Assembly (NCBI RefSeq): GCF_003752585.1
Contig: NZ_RKHR01000006.1
Span: 62,001-126,000 of the forward strand
Direction: 5' to 3'
Source of the DNA: Sinobacterium caligoides
GTDB taxonomy: Bacteria > Pseudomonadota > Gammaproteobacteria > Pseudomonadales > Sinobacteriaceae
Length of the DNA stretch: 64,000 bases
The translations under genes were made by a program, and so were the position numbers. Shown here in pieces: positions 56,578 to 64,000 of this stretch (position 1 is its first letter; each line of letters opens with the position of its first letter). The notes under the pieces are model-generated. The model saw nothing but the letters and a program-made list of their open reading frames with translations. It was not told the origin of the DNA and made no database searches.

Positions 56578-57318
56578 ATGCGCAAGACAGAAAGACTATA
56601 TCACGACAGCCCGGTAAGATCAGAGATTGATACTGTTGTAGTTAAAATACATCCAGAACATCTTGAATTTGCGTCTACCATTGCATATCCAGAAGGAGGC
56701 GGACAGGACTCTGACATTGGCATAATAACGAATATTACAACGGGTTGCCGTGTTAGTTTCAACCATGTAAAAAAAATATACAGTCAAAGAAAAAAGATTG
56801 AAAATGATAGCTGGGTCAATGTTGAAGGTGTAATATTACACCATGTAGAGAACTTCGATATTGGCCTTGAGGACTTTTTTTCTCCTGGCGACGCAGTGAA
56901 AATTGAAATAGATAAAGAAAGAAGAGAGCGAATTTCAATAGCACATAGTGCGTCACACCTCCTTTATATGGGCATAAAAAAGCTTCGCCCTAAAGAGATT
57001 AAAAATATTGTAGGTTGCCACATCAGAGAGGGTGCCGCTAGATTTGACCTTAAAGGAGGCGAGAAATTTAACCTAGAGGATATCAGTTGGATCGAGAAAT
57101 TTACAAACGAGTTAATATCGAGAGATTTACCAATAGCAGTCTACGCTAGCGATGCTCACCCAGATGCACGTTTCTGGTCGTGCGATGGTGTCGAAATACC
57201 CTGCGGAGGCACGCATACAACAAATACAGGTAGCATTGGTACCTTAAAAATAAAGCGTAAAGGACTAGGTAAGAATAGAGAAAGATTAATTTGCCTCCTG
57301 GAAAATAAAATCAAATAG
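56578..57318 (+). CDS. AlaX-type aminoacyl-tRNA editing protein, island operon gene 2
   Basis: Freestanding homologue of the alanyl-tRNA synthetase editing domain, which hydrolyses wrongly charged tRNA (Ser- or Gly-tRNA-Ala in known members). 246 residues: the N-terminal Gly-rich part has AYPEGGGQDSD (about 36-46), the first zinc motif is HSASH (His123, His127), and the second is CGGTH (Cys209, His213). All four metal ligands are present, so it should be active. TAAGG lies six bases before the ATG. It follows the acetyltransferase gene by 22 bases. In this setting it may remove a toxic amino acid from tRNA. Confidence 0.88.
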   Translation: MRKTERLYHDSPVRSEIDTVVVKIHPEHLEFASTIAYPEGGGQDSDIGIITNITTGCRVSFNHVKKIYSQRKKIENDSWVNVEGVILHHVENFDIGLEDFFSPGDAVKIEIDKERRERISIAHSASHLLYMGIKKLRPKEIKNIVGCHIREGAARFDLKGGEKFNLEDISWIEKFTNELISRDLPIAVYASDAHPDARFWSCDGVEIPCGGTHTTNTGSIGTLKIKRKGLGKNRERLICLLENKIK

Positions 57319-57325
57319 GAAGATC

Positions 57326-58543
57326 ATGTTTAGATCATATAACCAACTACCTAAATATATTTACCTTTACGTCCTTTGTCAGTCAATAAATTTAACAGCA
57401 GCCGTTATCTCTGTAGCTATCGCCGCGATAGTAGGATATGCCATTGCGCCAGATAGTAGTCTGGCAACATTGCCATACGGCGCTCAATTTTTGTTTCTAC
57501 TGCTAGCAACCTACCCTATATCAATACTAATGGAGAAGAAGGGGCGAAAGATAGCTTTCTATATTGGTGCAATTTTTTTGTTTCTATCCGGATTGATCGG
57601 CTTTATTGCCGCATCGAATAAGTCGTTTATGCTGTTAATTACCGCGCATGCCTTCCTGGGTGTGTTCAGTGCCTGTGCGAACTATTATAGATTTGCGGCG
57701 ACGGATGGCCTCGAACACAGTTTAAAATCTAAAGCACTATCTCTCGTTGTTGCCGGAGGGCTTTTAGCGGGAGTTATTGGCCCGTTAATATCAAGTTATA
57801 GCAGAGATATTGAGGGTTTCTCGTTGTTTTCATTGTCGTACGGCTTCTTTATGGTTTTGGCAGTGATCAATATAATTATTCTTAAGTTTATCCCTAACAC
57901 GTGTTCCGCCAAAGCTAGCAAGCAGCCCGTCGACTCTATTACCAAAAATAAAGTACGTTTGGAAATAAATTTTCCGATATTCTTTGCTATTTTCACTGCC
58001 GCAGTTAGTTATGGTCTGATGAACTTGATTATGATCCAATCTTCGCTGCAAATGCATCAAATAGATATCGACTTCAACCATTCAGCGCAAGCTATTCAGT
58101 GGCATGTTATCGCCATGTTTGCCCCTTCGTTTCTCTCTGGGGTACTAATCAGTAAGTTTGGTCATAAATTAATTATATTTTTCGGGTTAAATCTATTTCT
58201 TTCAGTGTTCCTAATTAATGTCTTTTACGCTGACTTCAATAGCATTATTTTTTCACTGGTATTGCTTGGCCTTTCTTGGAACTTCTGCTACGTGGGCGGT
58301 AGCTCTTACCTGGCAGAGCTCGTAGCTAATGATACTAACGCGAAGCGTTGGCAGGGTATCGGAGATAGCGCCATTGCGGTGCTGGCAATGCTTGGCGCCC
58401 TGTTGCCATCGGTATTCATGTCAACATTGGGCTGGAAGGGAAGCAACTACCTTTGTATTACGATCATCTTATTCTGCTTCGTAATGTGTGCTTTTCTTTT
58501 TAAGAACAACCAAAAGTTTGAACCAGAGGAATGCCTTAGATGA
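57326..58543 (+). CDS. MFS transporter, island operon gene 3
   Basis: 405 residues with twelve hydrophobic segments. The loop between segments 2 and 3 has MEKKGRKIAFYIGA, the usual MFS signature, and the central loop (about 190-215) is basic. It is probably an exporter of a small metabolite. AGGAAG lies four bases ahead of the ATG, and the gene starts 7 bases after the AlaX gene. Its stop overlaps the next start (ATGA), so the last two genes are coupled. Low GC like the rest of the operon. Confidence 0.88.
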   Translation: MFRSYNQLPKYIYLYVLCQSINLTAAVISVAIAAIVGYAIAPDSSLATLPYGAQFLFLLLATYPISILMEKKGRKIAFYIGAIFLFLSGLIGFIAASNKSFMLLITAHAFLGVFSACANYYRFAATDGLEHSLKSKALSLVVAGGLLAGVIGPLISSYSRDIEGFSLFSLSYGFFMVLAVINIIILKFIPNTCSAKASKQPVDSITKNKVRLEINFPIFFAIFTAAVSYGLMNLIMIQSSLQMHQIDIDFNHSAQAIQWHVIAMFAPSFLSGVLISKFGHKLIIFFGLNLFLSVFLINVFYADFNSIIFSLVLLGLSWNFCYVGGSSYLAELVANDTNAKRWQGIGDSAIAVLAMLGALLPSVFMSTLGWKGSNYLCITIILFCFVMCAFLFKNNQKFEPEECLR

Positions 58544-59424
58544 AAACCCCAATGGTACAACTCGACAACAACCTATTTGTTAAGTTCGATATGTTTAATG
58601 AAGGGGGCTCACACAAAACGAGGGCCGCTAGGCATATCGTTAGTGAGGCGATAAAAAGAGGAGATATTACCCCGGGGATAACTACTGTTATCGAAAAGAC
58701 AGGAGGGAACTTTGGCTTTGGCTTAATCAAAGCATGCAAAGAACTAGGAGTAGATGTAGAGCTTGCGGTTGGCCTTGGGTTTAGTATTGCTAAAAGAAAA
58801 TACCTAGAATCTCTAGGGGCAAAATTAATTGGCATAGACGAGCTGAAACGGGGGAAAACACCTAAAGAAGTTATAGAAAGACAATTGGCTGAGGCCTCTG
58901 CGTACGGAAAACAGTATTTCTATACTGATCAATTTAATAACTCAGACGGACTTGATGGTCATGTGGTTACAACGGGGGCTGAGGTGGTACAGCAGCTCTC
59001 TCAGCTCACGAGTCGAAAGGATATCATTTTTGTCTCCTGTGCTGGTACCGGAGCCTGTTTGATGGGAGTATTGCAGAGCCTAGAAAGTAATGACTTTAAT
59101 GTCACTACGTATTTCATTGAGCCAGAAGGCTGTGATTCTGAGAATGGACTGTTTGTCGACCATCGTTTCGAGGGGATGTCTGTCGGTGTCACGCCACCAT
59201 TTATCGATTGGTCAGTCATTGATCGAAAATTTAACGTATCTCTTGTCGAGATGCTAGCAACGCAGAAAATGTTCTTTTCTACGAGCGGCCATTTAATTGG
59301 CAATACCTCCGCAGCATGCCTACACATTGCCAAGCTGGTCAGTAAAAATACCCCCGATAAAATCGTATTCAGCATGATTTACGACCACGGGCTATGGTAC
59401 GACGACCTTATTAATACCCCATGA
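58540..59424 (+). CDS. PLP-dependent beta-replacement enzyme, SbnA/CysK superfamily, island operon gene 4
   Basis: 294 residues of the fold-type II PLP family. The Schiff-base lysine is Lys26 in FNEGGSHKTRAA, the substrate loop is TGGNFG (54-59) where CysK has TSGNTG, the phosphate loop is CAGTGACLMG (167-176), and TSGHLIGNTSAA (248-259) is at the ring-nitrogen site. The GGS-K and GNFG versions recall SbnA, which joins O-phosphoserine and glutamate, more than CysK. With the acetyltransferase it probably replaces the acetoxy group of O-acetylserine with an unknown nucleophile. About 30 residues shorter than CysK. No SbnB-like dehydrogenase is beside it. Confidence 0.85.
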   Translation: MKTPMVQLDNNLFVKFDMFNEGGSHKTRAARHIVSEAIKRGDITPGITTVIEKTGGNFGFGLIKACKELGVDVELAVGLGFSIAKRKYLESLGAKLIGIDELKRGKTPKEVIERQLAEASAYGKQYFYTDQFNNSDGLDGHVVTTGAEVVQQLSQLTSRKDIIFVSCAGTGACLMGVLQSLESNDFNVTTYFIEPEGCDSENGLFVDHRFEGMSVGVTPPFIDWSVIDRKFNVSLVEMLATQKMFFSTSGHLIGNTSAACLHIAKLVSKNTPDKIVFSMIYDHGLWYDDLINTP

Positions 59425-59497
59425 TCTGCAACATTGCCGGACTATGGCGCTGAATACTGACCTGTGCTATATCCGTCATTATAACCGCAGCGCCCAG

Positions 59498-59672
59498 CCA
59501 TCATTGGCATAGATAGTCGCTATTCACTGACGCCTGTTTCCCACCTCATCGGCAGGCGTTATTATGCCAGCTGTGATAGTCAGTCATATTTACAATGAGG
59601 TATTTTCCGTGGCCGAGTTATACAAGCATCCAACAATCTGTACTCCCGATCTCTGCGACAAATACCCCGACG
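59498..59672 (+). repeat. 175-bp direct repeat, right copy
   Basis: Identical to 53068-53242. It carries the last 15 bases of the transporter gene, the ACGCCTG/CAGGCGT hairpin, and the promoter region and first 21 codons of the intact rraA. The left edge (59497/59498) joins island DNA to chromosome-like DNA without any similarity to sequence before 53068. Confidence 0.97.
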
Positions 59673-60118
59673 TTCAAGTACTCGAACCGGTCTTCCGCAA
59701 CTACGGCGGCAAGAACCAATTCAGCGGCGAGATCGTCACAGTAAAATGCTTCGAGGATAACTCCCTAGTGAAGGAACAAGCTGGCTATCTTGGCATGGGC
59801 AAGGTACTGGTCGTCGACGGTGGCGGCTCGCTACGCCGCGCTCTACTCGGCGACATCATCGCCGAGACTGCCGCCAGTAATGGCTGGGAGGGTATGATCA
59901 TCTTCGGCTGTATCCGTGACGTCGATGCCATTCAATCTATCAAGCTCGGTGTGCAAGCGATCAACCACTACCCGGTCAAGACAGAAAAGCGCGGCGCCGG
60001 TGACCTCAACATACCGGTCACCTTTGCCGGCCAAACGCTCAAGCCGGGGCAGTACATCTACGCCGACAACAACGGTATAGTGGTCTCCGACTACCCTCTT
60101 GCGATGCCCAATGCATAG
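59609..60118 (+). CDS. rraA: Ribonuclease E activity regulator RraA
   Basis: Binds RNase E and restrains mRNA decay; trimeric, no catalytic metal chemistry needed. 169 residues from the GTG at 59609, which has ATGAGG eight bases before; the frame is open upstream but lacks family similarity. Seen are [50 protein letters not shown] and [15 protein letters not shown]. Its first 21 codons and upstream region are repeated on the far side of the island. The insertion spared rraA because the repeat restored its promoter region. Confidence 0.94.
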   Translation: MAELYKHPTICTPDLCDKYPDVQVLEPVFRNYGGKNQFSGEIVTVKCFEDNSLVKEQAGYLGMGKVLVVDGGGSLRRALLGDIIAETAASNGWEGMIIFGCIRDVDAIQSIKLGVQAINHYPVKTEKRGAGDLNIPVTFAGQTLKPGQYIYADNNGIVVSDYPLAMPNA

Positions 60119-60119
60119 G

Positions 60120-61379
60120 TTATATCTGCATGGCGAGCCTTAGCACACCACCATAGCTACCGCTCGCGCCCGCCATCAACGCCAGATCAAAGTTCACTGC
60201 CTGCCAGTAATTCAGTCCTACACCGACGGATAGCACATCCTCTTTAATCGAGCCTCGATCCATTCGATATCCCAGCCTCGTGGTTAACCAGGTGAACGTC
60301 TGCCACTCGGCACCTACTCGGTAAAAACGACTATTACCGAGACTCAACTTCTTATCCGCCGCATAGATATCCAGACCCGCTCGATCACTGAGATCAATAT
60401 CCAGCGCATAGGTGGTAGAGCCATTGCTATAGGCCAACGCCGCCACTAACAATGGCGCTATGTCGATTTTTGCGTAACTATCATCGGCGTGCACCGTCTC
60501 ATAATCAGCACCTATTACATTGAATACCGTCGCACCGATATTCCAGTGATCGTTGAGCCAGTAACTCCCCCCCAAATCCAAGTTGACACCACTATCGCTA
60601 ACTTTATTCTCAGAATTAGTAATGTCATCTGCGTTATAATTATTGATGCTAGCGCGGTAAAAAAGCGTCTCTACCTGCTGCATCTTCGCCGTCACTCCCC
60701 ATGCCAAACGACTATCAGCCAGCCAAAATTCTCGACCGTAAGAAAAGCTATAATCCGTCACATACATCGCCACCCCGAGCACACTACTCCCCAGCTGATC
60801 GAGGTCACTGAGCGTCTGAGCTGAGTTTAGGCGCTGTTCATCTGCATCATCATAAACAGCACCGACACCACCATCGACCGTCTTATTAACCGATACCGCC
60901 CAACCGCTATGTCGATTAGACTTTGCTAGAGAAGTACTTAACGCAACATCAAAGAGCAGATAGTTTTTATCTAACGACTTCATCTGTTCGACAATCGACT
61001 CTCGGAGTGGTGAGGCCAGCATCTGCTGAAAGGCTATGTATTGCTCCCAGCCAGACATACCTAAAACACGATCGAGTTCACCCTCTAAACTATCAATATC
61101 GGCAACAATATCATCAAGCCCCACCATCAACTCGTCACTATCAGCGTACTCCACGCCAACGCTCGGCAGCGTCAAGACATAACCCCGCTGATTACTATCA
61201 TAGCGTGTTAATAGTGCAGGATTATAAAGTGGCGCAGCAACAAAGTTGCTCGAGGCGACACCGCTTCCACCCATCGCCGTATTACGATAGTCGAATAATT
61301 CCGCTAAAGCGGTCGAAGTCAAACTTAATATGCAGACGGCAAAGCCGCTTAAAATCCATTTTTTCAAAACACCACCCAT
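60120..61379 (-). CDS. TraF-like outer-membrane beta-barrel protein (conjugal transfer TraF family, PF13729 type)
   Basis: About 419 residues with a signal peptide (KKWILSGFAVCILSLTSTAL ending near AE) and a beta-rich body with alternating patterns and a terminal VLRLAMQI strand, an outer-membrane barrel ending. The start of the mature part, FDYRNTAMGGSGVASSNF, and YNPALLTRY match the group annotated as F plasmid TraF in chromosomes; it has no thioredoxin motif and no conjugation genes around it. A TTG at 61367 with GGTGG ahead is an alternative start. Confidence 0.8.
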   Translation of the reverse strand: MGGVLKKWILSGFAVCILSLTSTALAELFDYRNTAMGGSGVASSNFVAAPLYNPALLTRYDSNQRGYVLTLPSVGVEYADSDELMVGLDDIVADIDSLEGELDRVLGMSGWEQYIAFQQMLASPLRESIVEQMKSLDKNYLLFDVALSTSLAKSNRHSGWAVSVNKTVDGGVGAVYDDADEQRLNSAQTLSDLDQLGSSVLGVAMYVTDYSFSYGREFWLADSRLAWGVTAKMQQVETLFYRASINNYNADDITNSENKVSDSGVNLDLGGSYWLNDHWNIGATVFNVIGADYETVHADDSYAKIDIAPLLVAALAYSNGSTTYALDIDLSDRAGLDIYAADKKLSLGNSRFYRVGAEWQTFTWLTTRLGYRMDRGSIKEDVLSVGVGLNYWQAVNFDLALMAGASGSYGGVLRLAMQI

Positions 61380-62251
61380 TGCGTTTAGTGTTTTGCATTC
61401 CGCAAAGCATCGCAGATAACCCCTGTTATCCAGCGCCAGAATGCCTGCCAGTATGGCAACCACTCTACCCTTATAGGGCAGCACTTCCATGCACGATCAG
61501 GAAACTCTCTAATCGTTTCTCAAAGTCCATATAACGCTACCTAGCAGCGCGAAAATATATCAGACTTAAATTAAGTTAAGATCATCAGAACAATTTTTAT
61601 AAGCACTAATCGTGGCAAAGGGAAGAGCTTTTATGCCTACTACTAAATCGTGAAATAGCGGCTATACTTGCGGATTTTTCTTGTCAGACTAGGGGCGATC
61701 GAAGGCAATACTTTATCACCGCCACATAACAACTCGCTTCGCCACACTACTAGGCAAGCAAACAACTACTATGTTCTCCGCACTCAGCGACACCTAGCTG
61801 CAGAACAGATGCAATTGAGGCATCAACTTCCTCATGTTCACCCTCAAACCGGCACTGCAAAGCTAGCGACGTAGGATAGCGTCGCAGTAAATTCCTGCGG
61901 CTGCTAACTCACAGGCAGCAGCAGAGCTAATCAACGAATCGCCTCTTCCACCTCAGCGTAGTTATCATTATCGAGAGGAGGCTAACGGAACTCCTTGTGC
62001 ATTATTAATGCGCCATCAACCCTTAACCTAACGACACAGCCATATATTGACTAACACCCCGACAATGGCCATATTTCTCTCCTAGATAGCTACTATTTAT
62101 TTTCCATATTTATGCCTCTAGCAGCGTGATATTTACCATGCTAGGTCGCTGCATAAAATGCTTATTCAAAGTAAGTGAATACACGAGGGGGATTAGGGGC
62201 AACGATTAAATTATCAGTCACTAACCCCTATCTATCATTTAACAAATACTG
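61380..62251. other. 872-bp intergenic region
   Basis: Between the TraF-like gene (reading left) and the dehydrogenase (ending at 62252). The frames present (for example 61668-61874) have no coding character or family match. An imperfect AT-rich stretch near 61555-61600 may be the TraF-like promoter. I see no RNA gene, repeat or mobile-element end. Confidence 0.5.
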
Positions 62252-63115
62252 TTATTTATCTAAGCGCGCCAATAGGCTCGAGGTATCCCAACGGCTCCCC
62301 CCCATCTGCTGAACCTCTTTATAAAACTGATCGACCAGCGCTGTCACCGGCAGTGAGGCGCCATTTCTTTCTGCCTCGCCGAGGCAGATCGCCAAATCCT
62401 TGCGCATCCAGTCAACAGCAAAGCCGTGCTCATAGCTACCCGCTGCCATCGTTGCGTGTCGATTATCCATCTGCCACGATTGCGCAGCACCCTGCGAGAT
62501 TGCCGCAACCACTTCTTCGACGTCTAGTCCCGCCCGAGTAGCAAAGTTGAGCGCCTCAGACAACCCTTGTAACAAGCCCGCAATACAAATTTGGTTGACC
62601 ATTTTGGTCAGCTGACCGCTACCCGCCGGCCCCATCCAGCGCAGCTGCTTAGCGTAGATATCAAGCACTGATCGAGCCTCTGTAAAAGCAGATTCATCAC
62701 CACCACACATAATCGTTAACTGACCATTCAACGCTCCCTGCTCGCCACCAGATACCGGCGCATCGAGGAAGCCAATCCCTGCGGCAGCACAACTAGCGTG
62801 CAGCTCTCGGGCGATCTCAGCGGAGGCGGTAGTGTGGTCAACCAGCAGCGTACCCTGCCGCATCGCCGCCACAGCGCCATCGCTGCCGAGACTGACCGCT
62901 CGTAGATCGTCATCGTTACCGACGCACATCAAGACAATATCCGCTGTCGCCGCCGCCGCAGCCGGCGTCTCGGCAAACGCGCCGCCGTATTCCGCCACCC
63001 AGGCTTGCGCCTTCGCTATCGTACGGTTATAGACTGTCACCGCCAAACCGGCACGCTGCAGGTGACCCGCCATCGGGTAGCCCATCACGCCAAGACCAAT
63101 AAACGCAACTTTCAT
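62252..63115 (-). CDS. NAD(P)-dependent beta-hydroxyacid dehydrogenase
   Basis: 287 residues of the 3-hydroxyisobutyrate/tartronate semialdehyde reductase family. Nucleotide motif VAFIGLGVMGYPMAGHLQRA, substrate motif LDAPVSGGEQGALNGQL, and the catalytic lysine in GQLTKMVNQICIAG. The ATG with complement 63113-63115 starts directly at the Rossmann fold. The substrate cannot be told from sequence. The alpha/beta hydrolase gene ends 48 bases upstream on the same strand, so they may share an operon. Confidence 0.9.
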   Translation of the reverse strand: MKVAFIGLGVMGYPMAGHLQRAGLAVTVYNRTIAKAQAWVAEYGGAFAETPAAAAATADIVLMCVGNDDDLRAVSLGSDGAVAAMRQGTLLVDHTTASAEIARELHASCAAAGIGFLDAPVSGGEQGALNGQLTIMCGGDESAFTEARSVLDIYAKQLRWMGPAGSGQLTKMVNQICIAGLLQGLSEALNFATRAGLDVEEVVAAISQGAAQSWQMDNRHATMAAGSYEHGFAVDWMRKDLAICLGEAERNGASLPVTALVDQFYKEVQQMGGSRWDTSSLLARLDK

Positions 63116-63162
63116 CACTTTACTTCCCACTTCTAATTCCTCAATACTGTTTATAAAAGGGC

Positions 63163-64000
63163 TCAATAATCTTGCAGATAACGTTGCACCTCACTGAACA
63201 CCTGCTCGCGATAGAACTCGCTCTCACAGACCACATGATGGCGCATACCCTCCACCTGAACGATACGCGCGAGGGGGAATTTACGGCGGATCACCGACAA
63301 GTTGTAGCGCCAATCGACAGTATAATCACCAGTCCCCTGCACCACGAGGATACGCAGTCGTGTCTCTGGCTGCGCTAAAAACCAGGGGATCCATTGGCTC
63401 ATCGAGGTCACCCAGCGCACCGGTTGCTGCCGGCATTGCAGCGGATCGCGACGATGCAAAAAATCAAGGAACTCGGCGTCGTGAGAGTTCATGGTAAAAG
63501 TCCGGCGCAAGGTTGACGTAAAACGCTTTGCCAGCTTGTGCAACCAGCGCATGCTGGACCACATATGCGGTCTTACCAAAGGTGCCATCAACACCGTCCG
63601 GTCGATATTGTGCGGCCTCGACAACAGATAGCTCATAATCGCCGCAGATCCGGTACTCTGGCCAAAGAGAATTTTCTTACCGGTCAAGCGCGTAGCCGAC
63701 CACAGCAACAACTTATTCAACGCTGCAATATAGCAGTCAAAGTCATCGATCGAAGCGGCATGACCACTGCTCAAACCGTGTCCGGGCAGGTCAAACAACA
63801 CCACGTTATAGCCCCTACCGAGGCACCACTCAATCAGGTGTTTATACAGCCCAGCATGATCGTAATAACCGTGTACCACATAACAACTGGGTGCCTCGAC
63901 ATCGAGAATGAAACACTGACCAACTAGCTCAAAGTCGCCGCTGTCGAAACGGCCGATCGACTGTGTCAGGCCCTCGACACGACGATCAAAATCGATGCCG
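63163..64000 (-). CDS. Alpha/beta hydrolase, lysophospholipase-like (partial)
   Basis: The frame runs off the right edge of the window, so the N-terminus is missing; at least 278 residues are present. VVHGYYDHAG starts the hydrolase fold (HGxxDH), the nucleophile is in FGQSTGSAAIMS (GxSxG), the aspartate in GTGDYTVDWRYN and the histidine in VEGMRHHVVCE. This is the monoglyceride lipase/PldB-like serine aminopeptidase S33 group (Hydrolase_4). The substrate is not known. Confidence 0.88.
   Translation of the reverse strand, partial: GIDFDRRVEGLTQSIGRFDSGDFELVGQCFILDVEAPSCYVVHGYYDHAGLYKHLIEWCLGRGYNVVLFDLPGHGLSSGHAASIDDFDCYIAALNKLLLWSATRLTGKKILFGQSTGSAAIMSYLLSRPHNIDRTVLMAPLVRPHMWSSMRWLHKLAKRFTSTLRRTFTMNSHDAEFLDFLHRRDPLQCRQQPVRWVTSMSQWIPWFLAQPETRLRILVVQGTGDYTVDWRYNLSVIRRKFPLARIVQVEGMRHHVVCESEFYREQVFSEVQRYLQDY

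Noticed and set aside
61668-61874. 68-codon frame in the gap upstream of the TraF-like gene
   Set aside because: No ribosome-binding site, biased composition typical of non-coding sequence and no recognisable domain.
1-64000. CRISPR arrays, rRNA operons, prophage genes or toxin-antitoxin pairs
   Set aside because: No regularly spaced repeats, rRNA signatures, phage structural genes or small paired toxin-like genes were seen on either strand.

Overview
The window is about 64 kb of a gammaproteobacterial chromosome, roughly 55% GC outside one island. The gene content and local gene orders recall Pseudomonas and its marine relatives (Cellvibrionales/Spongiibacter-like). Examples are pepP-ubiH-ubiI next to ygfB/zapB-like/zapA/6S RNA/5-FCL, glnA-ntrB-ntrC, secB-grxC-rhodanese-gpmI-envC-ctpA-yibQ and mutY-yggX. 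This placement is inferred from synteny recalled from known genomes; no search was run. Nearly all of the window is core metabolism and housekeeping.

Layout. 1-5 kb: start of a TauE/SafE-like permease, ptsP, rppH, a HAD phosphatase and an RlmI-like rRNA methyltransferase. 5-8.6 kb: orphan gcvH and a Fur-controlled ferric-iron ABC permease/binding-protein pair with no ATPase. 8.6-15 kb: ubiquinone hydroxylases, pepP, ygfB, then on the other strand the ZapB-like/ZapA pair, 6S RNA and 5-formyl-THF cyclo-ligase, which has no ordinary start codon. 15-21 kb: a small membrane protein, ilvA, rpiA, a FAH hydrolase, D-2-hydroxyglutarate dehydrogenase and serA. 21-27.8 kb: thiI, and glnA with a sigma-54 promoter and NtrC sites, then ntrB-ntrC and trmL. 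27.9-35.7 kb: a halogenase-like flavoprotein, secB, grxC, a rhodanese without its cysteine, gpmI, envC, ctpA, yibQ. 35.7-40.4 kb: hisF, hslR, yrfG, nudE, a small coiled-coil protein, a redoxin and an EamA permease. 40.6-43 kb: a LuxR-type regulator, a 1-kb AT-rich gap and tRNA-Phe. 43-53 kb: yggX, mutY, asmA-like, hisB, hisH, hslO, pckA, a LysR regulator and a TDT-family transporter. 59.6-64 kb: rraA, a TraF-like outer-membrane protein, a beta-hydroxyacid dehydrogenase and an alpha/beta hydrolase.

The exceptional region is an AT-rich island at 53243-59497, inserted between the TDT transporter and rraA. A perfect 175-bp direct repeat flanks it. Each copy contains the end of the transporter gene, a hairpin and the start of rraA. 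Its left part is insertion-sequence debris: an IS30-family remnant split by an ISAs1-family element that has inverted repeats and a 10-bp target duplication but a broken transposase. Its right part is a compact four-gene operon: a CysE-like serine O-acetyltransferase, an AlaX-type tRNA-editing protein, an MFS transporter and a PLP-dependent beta-replacement enzyme that looks more like SbnA than CysK. I read this as a mobile pathway that makes a beta-substituted alanine (a non-protein amino acid), with export by the MFS protein and self-protection by deacylating mischarged tRNA. The gene families and their arrangement are visible in the sequence; the pathway is inference.
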